Positions 16,150 to 24,470 are shown, counted from the stretch's first letter. The stretch is DNA of 64,000 bases from Streptomyces xylophagus (GCF_000716435.1 NZ_JNWO01000006.1:124001-188000), one strand, 5' to 3'. The notes: a model not told the origin generated them from the letters alone. Translations and numbers: made by a program.

Positions 16150-16991
16150 GCGATCCCGACCTGTCCCGCTTCTCCATCAACCAGATGACGGTCAAGCAGC
16201 TGTCGATTCCCGAACTGGTCGACGCCTGCCTGGAGTTGGGCGTCCCCGGCGTCGGCCTGTGGCGCGAGCCGGTCCAGTCGTACGGCCTGGAGGCCACCGC
16301 GAAACTGGTCCGCGACGCGGGGCTCGCGGTGACAACGTTGTGCAGGGGCGGCTTCTTCACGGCGATCGACCCGGACGAGCGTGCCCGGGCCCTGGACGAC
16401 AACCGCAGGGCCGTCGACGAGGCGGCCACGCTCGGCACGGACACCCTCGTGCTCGTGTCCGGCGGGCTGCCGGCCGGTTCCAAGGACCTGCACGGCGCGC
16501 GGGAGCGGATCGCCGACGCGCTGGGCGAGCTGGGGCCCTACGCCGAGGAGCGGGGCGTACGGCTGGCCATCGAGCCGTTGCACCCCATGTTCGCCTCCGA
16601 CCGCTGTGTGGTCTCGACGCTCGCCCAGGCCCTCGACCTGGCCGAGCGTTTCCCCGCGCGGCAGGTCGGCGTCACGGTGGACACGTACCACATCTGGTGG
16701 GACGACCGGGCGCCCGAGCAGATCGCCCGGGCGGGCGCGGGCGGCCGTATCCACACCTTCCAGCTCGCCGACTGGACCACCCCGCTGCCGGAGGGCGTGC
16801 TGAACGGCCGCGGGCAGATCGGGGACGGCTCGATCGACATGCGGGAGTGGAAGGCGTACGTCGAGGCGGCCGGATACACCGGTCCCATCGAGGTCGAGCT
16901 GTTCAACGACGCGCTGTGGGCACGGGACGGGCGCGAGGTGCTCGCCGAGACGGCGGCGCGGTTTGTGGAACATGTGACCCGGCAAATGTGA
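16146..16991 (+). CDS. Sugar phosphate isomerase/epimerase (TIM barrel)
   Basis: 281 aa. GTG 16146 overlaps the DUF993 stop by 4 bp. The AP endonuclease 2 barrel is evident: SINQMTVKQLSIPELVDACLELGVPGVGLWREPV, VRLAIEPLHPMF (metal-binding Glu and His, about 138-148), VGVTVDTYHIWWDD (about 176-189), HTFQLADW and YTGPIEVELFNDALW near the C-terminus. It could epimerise or isomerise the product of the two enzymes before it. IolE (keto-inositol dehydratase) is a relative, but the motifs do not single it out. Last gene of the operon; a terminator-like hairpin follows at 17153. Confidence 0.87.
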   Translation: MSDPDLSRFSINQMTVKQLSIPELVDACLELGVPGVGLWREPVQSYGLEATAKLVRDAGLAVTTLCRGGFFTAIDPDERARALDDNRRAVDEAATLGTDTLVLVSGGLPAGSKDLHGARERIADALGELGPYAEERGVRLAIEPLHPMFASDRCVVSTLAQALDLAERFPARQVGVTVDTYHIWWDDRAPEQIARAGAGGRIHTFQLADWTTPLPEGVLNGRGQIGDGSIDMREWKAYVEAAGYTGPIEVELFNDALWARDGREVLAETAARFVEHVTRQM

Positions 16992-17152
16992 GAGTCACCT
17001 TCACACAGCTCCTCTATATAAATGCAGATCAGGGTCCGTGCGATGCACGCAATTCCTGTGACTGACCTGTCGATTCACGTTTTTCGGAGCCTTCCGGAAC
17101 CGTATCTCCCCAGGTCGTGTCTATAGGATCGTGCTCACCGCGGGCCCGGGAT

Positions 17153-17182
17153 AAAGCCCGGAAGCGCGGTCTTCCGGGCTTT
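17153..17182 (+). terminator. Strong intrinsic terminator hairpin
   Basis: AAAGCCCGGAAG and CTTCCGGGCTTT form a perfect 12-bp stem with a 6-base loop, followed by TTTC. It lies 160 bp after the isomerase gene and 70 bp before the secreted-protein gene, so it may end the upstream operon or act as an attenuator of the downstream gene. Confidence 0.75.
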
Positions 17183-17251
17183 TTCTTGTATGAGAGAAGC
17201 CTGAGAGATGCATAAGAGAAGTAATTCGAGAAACGCAACGAGGAGTTATCT

Positions 17252-17602
17252 GTGAACGTGCGAATCGCAGCCGTGTCCGTGGTCTCCGCCGCGCTCGTCG
17301 CCGTCGGCACCACCGCCGCCGTCGCCGCCCCGGCGCCGAGCATCACCCTCAAGGCCAACCACGCCGCCGTGAAGCTCGGCGACCCGGTCACCTTCACCGG
17401 CAAGACCGCCGGTCTGAAGGAGGGCAGCAAGGTGACGCTCCAGCTCAAGACGGGCGCCACCTGGAAGTCCCTGCCCGTGACCGCCAAGGTCAGCCACAGC
17501 GCCTACAAGCTGACCGACAAGTTCCAGAAGAAGGGCGTCCAGGTCCTGCGCGTCAAGGACGGCGCCACCGTGTCCAAGGGTGTCTCGGTCACCGTCCGCT
17601 GA
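17252..17602 (+). CDS. Small secreted Ig-like protein
   Basis: 116 aa. A Sec signal peptide is clear: MNVRIAAVSVVSAALVAVG, then AAVAA-PAPS, with cleavage after about residue 26. The mature part (ITLKANHAAVKLGDPVTFTGKTAGLKEGSKVTLQLKTGATWKSLP) resembles bacterial Ig-like beta-sandwich domains, with regularly spaced VTL/VTF strands and a C-terminal SVTV. No Cys, no wall-sorting motif, so probably released or loosely wall-bound. Start GTG 17252 with AGGAG 6 nt upstream. The function is unknown; similar single-domain proteins are common in Streptomyces secretomes. Confidence 0.8.
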   Translation: MNVRIAAVSVVSAALVAVGTTAAVAAPAPSITLKANHAAVKLGDPVTFTGKTAGLKEGSKVTLQLKTGATWKSLPVTAKVSHSAYKLTDKFQKKGVQVLRVKDGATVSKGVSVTVR

Positions 17603-17637
17603 CGCCGACCGACCACCGCTCGACACACCCCTGAGCC

Positions 17638-17670
17638 CTGCCCCACCCCGTTCGATCCGGGGTGGGGCAG
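17638..17670. terminator. Bidirectional terminator hairpin
   Basis: CTGCCCCACCCCG and CGGGGTGGGGCAG form a perfect 13-bp stem around TTCGATC. It separates the convergent secreted-protein and DUF937 genes. No clear U-run. Confidence 0.7.
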
Positions 17671-17719
17671 GAGGTCAGGAGTATGCCGTACCCACCTGCC
17701 AAGATCCGCACCGCGCGGG

Positions 17720-18100
17720 TTACTTCTTCTTCGCCGCCCGCTTCGTGAGCACCGCGAGTACGGCCGGGATCAGCATCTCGACGACCCGCGTGACGGTCGC
17801 CGGCGGCAGCCCCGTTTTCTTGGCCACCGCGTTCGCCACCGGCTTGGCCGCCTTGGCCAGCACCCCGGCCATGAGCCCGCCGGTCGCGAAACCGCCCAGC
17901 GTGACCACGCCCTGGAGGGGAGCCTCCTGAGGCGTCTCGACGGTCGCCGCCTCGCCGGACAGCGCCGAGACCGTCGTACCGACGACCTCCCGCGCACCCG
18001 TCTCGTCCGTGCCCAGCAGCCCCGCGATCTCCTGGACCTTGTCGCCGCCCAGCTCGTCTAGGACGTCGTCCTGGAAGGCCGTAGCAGAGTCTTCGCTCAT
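17720..18100 (-). CDS. DUF937-like protein
   Basis: 126 aa. The N-terminal part has the DUF937 pattern of a short helix followed by IAGLLGTDETGAREVVGTTVSALSGEAA (about 23-52). The centre is Gly/Ala-rich and hydrophobic (GVVTLGGFATGGLMAGVLAKAA), and the C-terminus is a basic run (TKRAAKKK). No signal peptide. The family is of unknown function; some relatives in other bacteria are cytosolic and linked to stress. The 5' region holds an inverted repeat, TCTTGA with TCAAGA (18147-18165), that may regulate it. Confidence 0.7.
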   Translation of the reverse strand: MSEDSATAFQDDVLDELGGDKVQEIAGLLGTDETGAREVVGTTVSALSGEAATVETPQEAPLQGVVTLGGFATGGLMAGVLAKAAKPVANAVAKKTGLPPATVTRVVEMLIPAVLAVLTKRAAKKK

Positions 18101-18146
18101 GTCTCAAACGCTACGTGTGCCCGGTTTGTTCGGCACCCGGAAGCCG

Positions 18147-18165
18147 TCTTGAAGAATTCTCAAGA
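18147..18165. promoter_or_regulatory. Inverted repeat upstream of the DUF937 gene
   Basis: TCTTGA and TCAAGA arms flank AGAATTC, 47 bp upstream of the DUF937 start. It resembles half of an HspR element (CTTGAGT/ACTCAAG) but the spacing is wrong for that consensus, so the regulator is unknown. Confidence 0.35.
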
Positions 18166-18270
18166 TGTCGTACAACCCTCCGCCCAGTACGTGGGTCGTA
18201 CTAGGCATCAGGACTCTTGGAGGGGGATCTGGGGGGATCACGAGGGGTTCTGATGTTGGAGGGGAAAACC

Positions 18271-18304
18271 CGAGGGGGCTTGGTCGACGGACCGGGCCCC
18301 CTCG
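18271..18304 (-). terminator. Terminator of the ribose operon
   Basis: CGAGGGGGC and GCCCCCTCG form a perfect 9-bp stem 13 bp past the rbsD stop; the minus-strand transcript continues with GGGTTTTCC. Confidence 0.55.
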
Positions 18305-18316
18305 AATTTATGGTCT

Positions 18317-18706
18317 CTAGAAGAACACCCCGCACCGCAACAGCACGTTCGCGTACGGCCGCGCCTCGCCCGTCCGTACGACCAGCCGCGCGCCCGCCGA
18401 CAGCTCCTTGAGCCTCTCGTGGGAGACGAGGTCGAGGTCGGGGAAGCGCGAGTCGAGCAGAGCGGTGGCCGCCCGGTTGGCGCCGCGCACCTCACTCGCC
18501 GCTGTCGCTCCCTCCACCACCAGCTCGGCCAGCAGCCCGTCCAGCACCTCCGCGAACGACGGCACCCCGGCCCGGAACGCCAGGTCCACCACCCGGGGAC
18601 CCTTCGGGATCGGCATCCCGGCATCGCACACCAGCACCCCGTCCCCGTGCCCCAACTCGGCCAGCGCACCGGAGAGATGACGGTTGAGAATCCCTGCCTT
18701 CTTCAC
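18317..18706 (-). CDS. rbsD: D-ribose pyranase
   Basis: 129 aa, full family length. It converts beta-D-ribopyranose to the furanose form for ribokinase. Family landmarks: MKKAGILNRHLSGALAELGHGD with the catalytic His at about residue 20, VLVCDAGMPIPKGPRVVDLAF (about 25-45) and the C-terminal RTGEARPYANVLLRCGVFF. The start ATG 18706 overlaps the rbsK stop by 4 bp. Last gene of the operon rbsR-rbsA-rbsCB-rbsK-rbsD and followed by its terminator. Confidence 0.95.
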   Translation of the reverse strand: MKKAGILNRHLSGALAELGHGDGVLVCDAGMPIPKGPRVVDLAFRAGVPSFAEVLDGLLAELVVEGATAASEVRGANRAATALLDSRFPDLDLVSHERLKELSAGARLVVRTGEARPYANVLLRCGVFF

Positions 18707-19605
18707 AGCGCGGCGACCTCGTCAGCCGTCGGGAAGGACTCCTGCGCGCCCTTCCTGGTGACGGCCGCCGCCCCGACCCGTGCCGCGTACGCCGCGGCCT
18801 CCTCCAGCGACGCACCCGCGCCCAGCTTCCAGGCAAGCGCCGCGGTGAAGGCATCGCCCGCGCCCGTCGTGTCCACGGCGTCCACCTTCACGGACGGCAC
18901 CCGGGTGACCCCCTCCCGCGAGGCCACCAGCGCACCCTCCGCGCCCAGCGTCACGACCACCGAACGCGGCCCCTTCGCCAGCAGGATCCGCGCCCAGTCC
19001 TCGGGCCGCTCGCTCACACACGCGTCCCCGAGGATCACCTTCGCCTCGTGCTCGTTGACGATCAACGGGTCGCAGGCGGCCAGGAGTTCGGACGGCAGCG
19101 GCCGGGGCGGCGACGGGTTCAGCACGAAGCGGCTGCCGTCCGCCAGGTTCCGTACGACCTCCACGACCGTCTCCAGCGGGATCTCCAGCTGTACGGAGAC
19201 CACCCGGGCGGCCTGGAAGAGACACGCGGCGGCCTGGATGTCCACGGGGAACAGCTTCCCGTTGGCCCCCGGCGACACCACGATGCTGTTGTCGCCGGAC
19301 GGGTCCACCGTGATCAGCGCGACCCCGGTCGGGGCGCCGCCGACCAGCACGCCGACCGTGTCGACACCGGCGGCCCGCTGCGAGTCGAGCAGCAGCCGGC
19401 CGTGCGCGTCGTCGCCGACCCGGGCCAGCAGGACCGTACGGGCACCGAGCCGGGCGGCGGCGACCGCCTGGTTGGCACCCTTGCCGCCGGGGTGGACGGT
19501 CAGGTCGGAACCGAGGACCGTCTCGCCGGCGCCCGGCCGCCGCTCGACGCCGATCACGAGGTCGGCGTTGGCCGATCCCACGACCAGGAGGTCGTAGTCG
19601 TACAT
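18703..19605 (-). CDS. rbsK: Ribokinase
   Basis: 300 aa from ATG 19605, which has GGGGAG 7 nt upstream; a GTG five codons earlier is less well placed. PfkB signatures are present: GSANADLVIGVERRPGAGET, HPGGKGANQAVAAARLGA (ribose-binding, about 38-55) and DTTGAGDAFTAALAWKL (about 245-261) with the catalytic Asp. It phosphorylates ribose to ribose-5-phosphate. Overlaps rbsD by 4 bp; 60 bp downstream of the permease/binding-protein gene. Confidence 0.94.
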   Translation of the reverse strand: MYDYDLLVVGSANADLVIGVERRPGAGETVLGSDLTVHPGGKGANQAVAAARLGARTVLLARVGDDAHGRLLLDSQRAAGVDTVGVLVGGAPTGVALITVDPSGDNSIVVSPGANGKLFPVDIQAAACLFQAARVVSVQLEIPLETVVEVVRNLADGSRFVLNPSPPRPLPSELLAACDPLIVNEHEAKVILGDACVSERPEDWARILLAKGPRSVVVTLGAEGALVASREGVTRVPSVKVDAVDTTGAGDAFTAALAWKLGAGASLEEAAAYAARVGAAAVTRKGAQESFPTADEVAAL

Positions 19606-19665
19606 CAATTGACTCCCCACAGTGGTGACTTGGCCTGGTGACTTGGCGTGGTGTCCTGTCCGCTG

Positions 19666-21612
19666 TCAGCCGGTGAATCCGGCCACGTTCTCCTTGGTGA
19701 CCACCTTCACGGGCACCATCACCGACTTCTCGACCGACTTGCCCTCGGCGACCTTCAGCGCGTTCTCCACAGCGATTTTGCCGAGTTCCGTCGGCTGTTG
19801 TGCCACGGACGCGTACAGAGTGCCCGCCTTGACCGCGGTGAGCCCGTCCGGAGTGCCGTCGAAACCGACGACCTGGACCGACTTTCCGGCCTTGGAGCCC
19901 AGCGCCTTGATCGCGCCCAGCGCCATCTCGTCGTTCTGCGCGAAGACTCCGTTGATGTCGGGGTGGGCCTGCAGGAGGTTGGTCATGGTGTCCAGGCCCT
20001 TGGTGCGGTCCCAGTCGGCGGGCTGCGAGGCGACGACCTTGATGCCGGGGTAGGCCTTCAGGCCCTCGGTGAAGCCCGCGCCGCGTTCCCGGGCGGCGGA
20101 GGTGCCGGCCTGGCCCTGGAGGACGACGATCGTGCCGGTGCCGCCGAGCTTGTCGGCGAGCGCCTTCGCGGCGAGCTTGCCGCCGGTGACGTTGTCGGAG
20201 GCGACCAGCGAGGCGGTGTCGGCGTTGTTCACCGACCGGTCGACGGCGACGAGGGGGATGCCCGACTTGTTCACGGCACGAGCGGCGGGGGCCACCGCGT
20301 CGGAGTCGACGGGGTTCACGATGATCGTGCCGAGACCCGAACTGGTGAAGTTCTGCAGCTGGTTGGCCTGCTGCGAGGCGTCGTTCTGCGCGTCGGTGAC
20401 GGTCAGATCCACCCCCAGCTTCTTCGCCTCGGCCTGCGCACCGGCCTTCAACTGCACGTAGAAGGGGTTGTTCAGCGTGGACAGCGACAGTCCCACCTTC
20501 CGGTCGGTCGCCGACGACGACCCCGAGTGCAGGAAGGACATCGCCCCTACGACGGCTGCCGCCACCACCGCGGCCAGCAGATACGTCAGCGCCTGCTTCC
20601 CCTTGCCGTCACCCGTTCCGGCCGCCACCGGAGTCGCCCCGGACCGGCGTCGCACGGTGTCGAGCAGCACCGCGAGCGCGATGACGACACCGATGACGAC
20701 CTGCTGCCAAAAGGCCGACACGGAAAGGAGGTTGAGGCCGTTGCGCAGTACCGCGAGGATCAGCGCGCCGATCAGCGTGCCGGACGCCTTGCCGGTACCG
20801 CCCGCGAGGGAGGCGCCGCCGATGACGACAGCGGCGATCGCGTCCAGTTCGTAACCGTCGGCGGCCTGCGGCTGCGCGGAGGAGAGCCGGGAGGCGAGGA
20901 CGATGCCCGCGGCGGCGGCGAACACACCGGACAGGGCGTAGATCGCGAGCTTCTGCTTGGAGACGCGCAACCCCGAGAGACGCGCGGCCTCTTCGTTGCC
21001 GCCGATCGCGTACATGGACCGCCCGATGTACGTCCGCCCGAGCACGAAGGCGGCGATCAGCCCCATCACGATCATCACCAGGACGGGCACCGGCAGCCAG
21101 CCGCCCAGCGTGTCACCGAGGTGCGAGACCGAGTCGGGGAAGGCGATCGGGGAGCCCTGCGAGATCACCAGCGACAGACCGCGCGCCACCGACAGCATCG
21201 CCAACGTCGCGATGAACGGCGGCAGTTTGCCGTAGGCGATGAGGAAGCCGTTGACGAGACCGGCCGCGATACCCGTGGCGATCGCGAGGACGACGGCGAG
21301 GACGACCGGGACGCCGTGCTGCGTGGCGCTCCAGGCGAGCACGGTGGCCGACAGGGCCGCCACCGAACCGACCGACAGGTCGATGCCCGCCGAGACGATC
21401 ACGAAGGTGACACCGAAGGCGAGGATGGCGGTCACGGCCGCCTGGACACCGACGTTGAGGAGGTTGTCGGTGGTCAGGAAGTCGCCGGACAGCGCCGACA
21501 TGGCGATGACGAGGACGATGAGCGCGGTCAACGCCCCGTTGTCCAGGAGCAGTCGGCGGATCACCGAGGCGCCACTCGCGCCCGGCGTGCTCTTGAGCGT
21601 GTCAGTGGCCAC
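19666..21612 (-). CDS. Fused ribose ABC permease and substrate-binding protein (RbsC-RbsB)
   Basis: 648 aa. Residues 1 to about 325 are an RbsC/BPD_transp_2 permease with 8-10 membrane segments (NVGVQAAVTAILAFGVTFVIVSAGIDLSVGS; RTYIGRSMYAIGGNEEAARLSGL, the cytoplasmic coupling loop; VIGGASLAGGTGKASGTLIGALI). A linker and one more hydrophobic helix (ALTYLLAAVVAAAVVGAMSFL, about 342-362) lead into a periplasmic-binding domain of the RbsB type (VGLSLSTLNNPFYVQLKAGAQAEAKKLGVDL; ASDNVTGGKLAAKAL; FAQNDEMALGAIKALG; QVVGFDGTPDG). The receptor is therefore tethered to the membrane and not a free lipoprotein. GTG 21612 overlaps the rbsA end by 11 bp. Confidence 0.93.
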   Translation of the reverse strand: MATDTLKSTPGASGASVIRRLLLDNGALTALIVLVIAMSALSGDFLTTDNLLNVGVQAAVTAILAFGVTFVIVSAGIDLSVGSVAALSATVLAWSATQHGVPVVLAVVLAIATGIAAGLVNGFLIAYGKLPPFIATLAMLSVARGLSLVISQGSPIAFPDSVSHLGDTLGGWLPVPVLVMIVMGLIAAFVLGRTYIGRSMYAIGGNEEAARLSGLRVSKQKLAIYALSGVFAAAAGIVLASRLSSAQPQAADGYELDAIAAVVIGGASLAGGTGKASGTLIGALILAVLRNGLNLLSVSAFWQQVVIGVVIALAVLLDTVRRRSGATPVAAGTGDGKGKQALTYLLAAVVAAAVVGAMSFLHSGSSSATDRKVGLSLSTLNNPFYVQLKAGAQAEAKKLGVDLTVTDAQNDASQQANQLQNFTSSGLGTIIVNPVDSDAVAPAARAVNKSGIPLVAVDRSVNNADTASLVASDNVTGGKLAAKALADKLGGTGTIVVLQGQAGTSAARERGAGFTEGLKAYPGIKVVASQPADWDRTKGLDTMTNLLQAHPDINGVFAQNDEMALGAIKALGSKAGKSVQVVGFDGTPDGLTAVKAGTLYASVAQQPTELGKIAVENALKVAEGKSVEKSVMVPVKVVTKENVAGFTG

Positions 21613-23164
21613 GGTGGCCCTCCACAGCGGTAGTTGCTTGAGCGGTGGTCGCTCGGGTCGGTGTGCTGGATGTGCTGGGTGTGCTGACGGCGAGTGCCAT
21701 CACGGAGTCCTGCGTGGCCTGTTCGGCGGAGAGTTCGCCCGCGATGCGCCCCTGGGCCATGACCAGCACCCGGTCGCTCATGCCGAGAACCTCGGGCAGA
21801 TCACTGGAGATCATGAGGACGGCGGCACCGCCGGCGGTGAGCTGATTGATCAGCTGATAGATCTCGACCTTGGCGCCGACGTCGATACCGCGCGTCGGCT
21901 CGTCGAGGATCAGCACCTTGGTGTCGGCGAGGAGCCACTTGCCGATGACGACCTTCTGCTGGTTGCCGCCGGACAACGTCCGTACCTGTTGGCCGAGTCC
22001 GGCCATCCGCACGCCGAGCTGCTTCGCGATCCGCGCGGCGGCGGCCCGCTGCCCCTTGAGGTCGACAAGTCCACCCTTGGTGGCGGCCCGCATGGTGACG
22101 AGCCCGAGGTTCTCCTCCACGGACTGGTCGAGCACGAGCCCCTGGCCTTTGCGGTCCTCGGGCACGAGCCCGATGCCGGCGGTCATGGCCGCGTTGACGT
22201 CGTGCTTGGGGATCAGGTCACCGGAGACAGTGACCGCCCCCTGGTCGTACGGGTCGGCCCCGAAGACAGCCCGTACGACTTCGGTACGACCCGCCCCGAC
22301 GAGCCCGGCGATACCGACGACCTCACCGGCCCGCACCTCGAAGCTGATGTCGTGGAACACACCGTCCCGGGTGAGCCCTTCGACGGAGAGCAACGCGGCG
22401 CCGGCGTCGGCCCGTTCACGCGGATACTGCTGCTCGATGGACCGCCCGACCATGAGCCGTACGAGCTCGTCCTCGGGCGTGGTGGCCGGCACCTCCCCCA
22501 CGCTCTTCCCGTCCCGGATGACGGTGACGCGGTCGCCGATGGCGGCGATCTCTTCAAGGTGATGGGTGATGAACACGATCCCGACACCGTCGGCGCGCAG
22601 TTGACGCACGATGGAGAACAGCTTCTCGACCTCTTCCGAGGTGAGGACGGCGGTAGGTTCGTCCATGATCAGCACACGCGCGTGGAGGCTGAGTGCCTTC
22701 GCGATCTCGACCATCTGGAGCCGCGCGATACCGAGTTCACGCACCCGAGCGCGCGGCGACACCTGCACACCCACCCGCTCCAGCAGAACGGCGGCGTCGG
22801 CCTCCATCCGCTTCCGGTCGATCATCCCGAGGCGCCGCGGCTGCCGCCCCAGAAAAATATTCTCGGCGACCGTCAGATCGGGAACGAGGTTGAACTCCTG
22901 GTAGATGGTGGCGATCCCGAGGTGCGCGGAGTCCTGCGCACTGTGGATGCGCACTTCCTCGCCACCGGCCAGGATCCGACCGCCGTCAGGACGATAAGCA
23001 CCGGAGAGCATCTTGATGAGGGTGCTCTTGCCCGCACCGTTCTCACCGAGCAGCACATGGACCTCGCCCCGGCGCAGATCGAAGTCGACGCCGTCCAGCG
23101 CGACGACACCGGGGAAGGTCTTGCGGATGCCCTCGATGCGCAGCAACTCGTCGTCGTTGCTCAC
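21602..23164 (-). CDS. rbsA: Ribose ABC transporter ATP-binding protein
   Basis: 520 aa with two ATPase halves, as in RbsA/MglA. First half: Walker A GENGAGKST (about 40-48), the Q-loop IYQEFNLVPDLTVAENIFLG and Walker B VLIMDEPTAVLTSEEVEKLF. Second half: GIAGLVGAGRTEVVRAVFG, VPEDRKGQGLVLDQSVEENLGL, signature LSGGNQQKVVIGKWLL (about 398) and LILDEPTRGIDVGAKVEIY. The C-terminus is a Ser/Thr-rich tail. GTG 23164 has AAGGAG upstream and overlaps the rbsR stop. It powers the fused permease. Confidence 0.95.
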   Translation of the reverse strand: MSNDDELLRIEGIRKTFPGVVALDGVDFDLRRGEVHVLLGENGAGKSTLIKMLSGAYRPDGGRILAGGEEVRIHSAQDSAHLGIATIYQEFNLVPDLTVAENIFLGRQPRRLGMIDRKRMEADAAVLLERVGVQVSPRARVRELGIARLQMVEIAKALSLHARVLIMDEPTAVLTSEEVEKLFSIVRQLRADGVGIVFITHHLEEIAAIGDRVTVIRDGKSVGEVPATTPEDELVRLMVGRSIEQQYPRERADAGAALLSVEGLTRDGVFHDISFEVRAGEVVGIAGLVGAGRTEVVRAVFGADPYDQGAVTVSGDLIPKHDVNAAMTAGIGLVPEDRKGQGLVLDQSVEENLGLVTMRAATKGGLVDLKGQRAAAARIAKQLGVRMAGLGQQVRTLSGGNQQKVVIGKWLLADTKVLILDEPTRGIDVGAKVEIYQLINQLTAGGAAVLMISSDLPEVLGMSDRVLVMAQGRIAGELSAEQATQDSVMALAVSTPSTSSTPTRATTAQATTAVEGHRGH

Positions 23165-24297
23165 GACTTGCTCCTTCGAACAGGTTGAACAGGTTGAACA
23201 GGGGGTTGCGGGGGGCCGGGTGCCCGGCTCGGGGTGGGGGCGGGGCCCGGTCGATCGGGGGGCGGGGCGGTGTCGGGGCCCGGCGGAACAGGGGGCCGTC
23301 CGGGATACGGCTCACCGCACGAGCGGCGCACGACCAGCCGCGCGGGAAGGGTGACGGACTCCGGCACCCGCCCCTCGATCCGGTCGACAAGGGCGCGCAC
23401 GGCGGCTCGCCCCAGGTCACCGGTGGGCTGGGCGATCGCGGTGATCGGCGGATCGGTGTGCACGAACCACCGGATGTCGTCGAACGCGGCCAGCGCGAGG
23501 TCGTCGGGAACCCGCAGCCCACGCGCGCGTACGGCGTCCAGGGCACCCAGGGCCATCAGGTTGTCGGCGGCGAAGACGACTTCCGGCGGCTCGGCCAGAT
23601 CGAGAAACCCTTCAGTCACCCGCCGCCCGCTCTCGGCCTGGAAGTCGCCCTGCCCGATGTACTCGTCGGGAAGGGGAATCCCGTACTCGGCGAGCGCGTC
23701 CCGAAAGGCGGCGACGCGCTCACTGCCGGTGGTGGTGGCAGCGGGCCCCGCGATGATGGCGAGCCGGCGATGCCCGAGCCGGTGCAGATGCGCGACGAGA
23801 TCCCGGATCGCGGCCCGCCCGTCGGCCCGCACGACGGGCACGTCCACGCCCGGGATCCACCGGTCCACGAACACCATGGGCGTGCCGGCGCGGGCGGCGT
23901 CCAGCATGCCGGGGGAGCCGCCCTCGGTGGGGGAGAGCAGAAGACCGTCGATACGGCGGTCCAGCAGGGTCCGCACGTGGTGGTCCTGCAGCTCCGGCCG
24001 CTCGTCGGCGTTCCCGATGATGACGCTGTACCCGAGGGCGCGGGCCTCCTCCTCGACGGAGCGGGCGAGTTCGGTGAAGTAGGGGTTGAGCACGTCGCTG
24101 ATGACCAGCCCAAGAGTTCGGGTCTGATCGGTGCGCAGCGAACGGGCGACGGCGTTCGGGCGGTAGCCCAGCGCCTCGACGGCGGCCAGCACGCGCGTGC
24201 GTGCGTCGTCACTGACCGACGGATGGTCGTTCAGGACCCGCGACACCGTGGCCACGGAAACCCCGGCCTCGGCAGCGACGTCCTTGATGCTCGCCAT
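23161..24297 (-). CDS. rbsR: LacI-family repressor of the ribose operon
   Basis: 378 aa. HTH and hinge: SIKDVAAEAGVSVATVSRVLNDHPSVSDDARTRVLAAVEALGYRPNAVARSLRT (residues 3-56). The effector core follows (LGLVISDVLNPYFTELARSVEEEARALGYSVIIGN; LHRLGHRRLAIIAGP; FAADNLMALGALDAVRARGLRVPDDLALAAFDDI). After about residue 335 comes an unusual proline-rich tail ending in a PVQPVQPV repeat, encoded by a 9-bp direct repeat at about 23179-23201. It overlaps rbsA by 4 bp and heads the operon. Two LacI-type operators lie just upstream. The name rests on operon context. Confidence 0.92.
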   Translation of the reverse strand: MASIKDVAAEAGVSVATVSRVLNDHPSVSDDARTRVLAAVEALGYRPNAVARSLRTDQTRTLGLVISDVLNPYFTELARSVEEEARALGYSVIIGNADERPELQDHHVRTLLDRRIDGLLLSPTEGGSPGMLDAARAGTPMVFVDRWIPGVDVPVVRADGRAAIRDLVAHLHRLGHRRLAIIAGPAATTTGSERVAAFRDALAEYGIPLPDEYIGQGDFQAESGRRVTEGFLDLAEPPEVVFAADNLMALGALDAVRARGLRVPDDLALAAFDDIRWFVHTDPPITAIAQPTGDLGRAAVRALVDRIEGRVPESVTLPARLVVRRSCGEPYPGRPPVPPGPDTAPPPDRPGPAPTPSRAPGPPQPPVQPVQPVRRSKS

Positions 24298-24315
24298 CGC
24301 CGCTCCACCTCCTTG

Positions 24316-24353
24316 TGGAATCGATTACATGGAGGATTGGAATCGATTACATG
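24316..24353. promoter_or_regulatory. Two tandem LacI operators upstream of rbsR
   Basis: TGGAATCGATTACATG occurs twice, at 24316-24331 and 24338-24353. Each copy has the symmetric core AATCGATT with the central CG typical of LacI-family sites. Start-to-start spacing is 22 bp, about two helical turns, so two dimers would sit on the same face. They begin 19 bp before the rbsR start codon. Confidence 0.8.
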
Positions 24354-24426
24354 CGAGTTAACAAGGGGGTGAGACCGGATTGTGATGAACCGTGTTCAGG
24401 CGCGGGCGAGTCCCCGGCGGGCCATG

Positions 24427-24470
24427 CGCCAGGTGTGGAGCGCGGCTCACGCGGCGCTCCACACCTGGCG
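24427..24470 (-). terminator. Long terminator hairpin after the lipoprotein gene
   Basis: CGCCAGGTGTGGAGCGC (24427-24443) pairs perfectly with 24454-24470, a 17-bp stem with a 10-base loop, and begins directly after the lipoprotein stop codon. Confidence 0.8.

Noticed and set aside
16146..16991. Annotation as IolE or as hydroxypyruvate isomerase
   Set aside because: The barrel motifs are general for the family and the inositol operon is 29 kb away, so a specific name is not justified.
19648..21633. 661-codon plus-strand frame
   Set aside because: Antisense of the RbsC-RbsB fusion; composition and lack of motifs show that it is a shadow.
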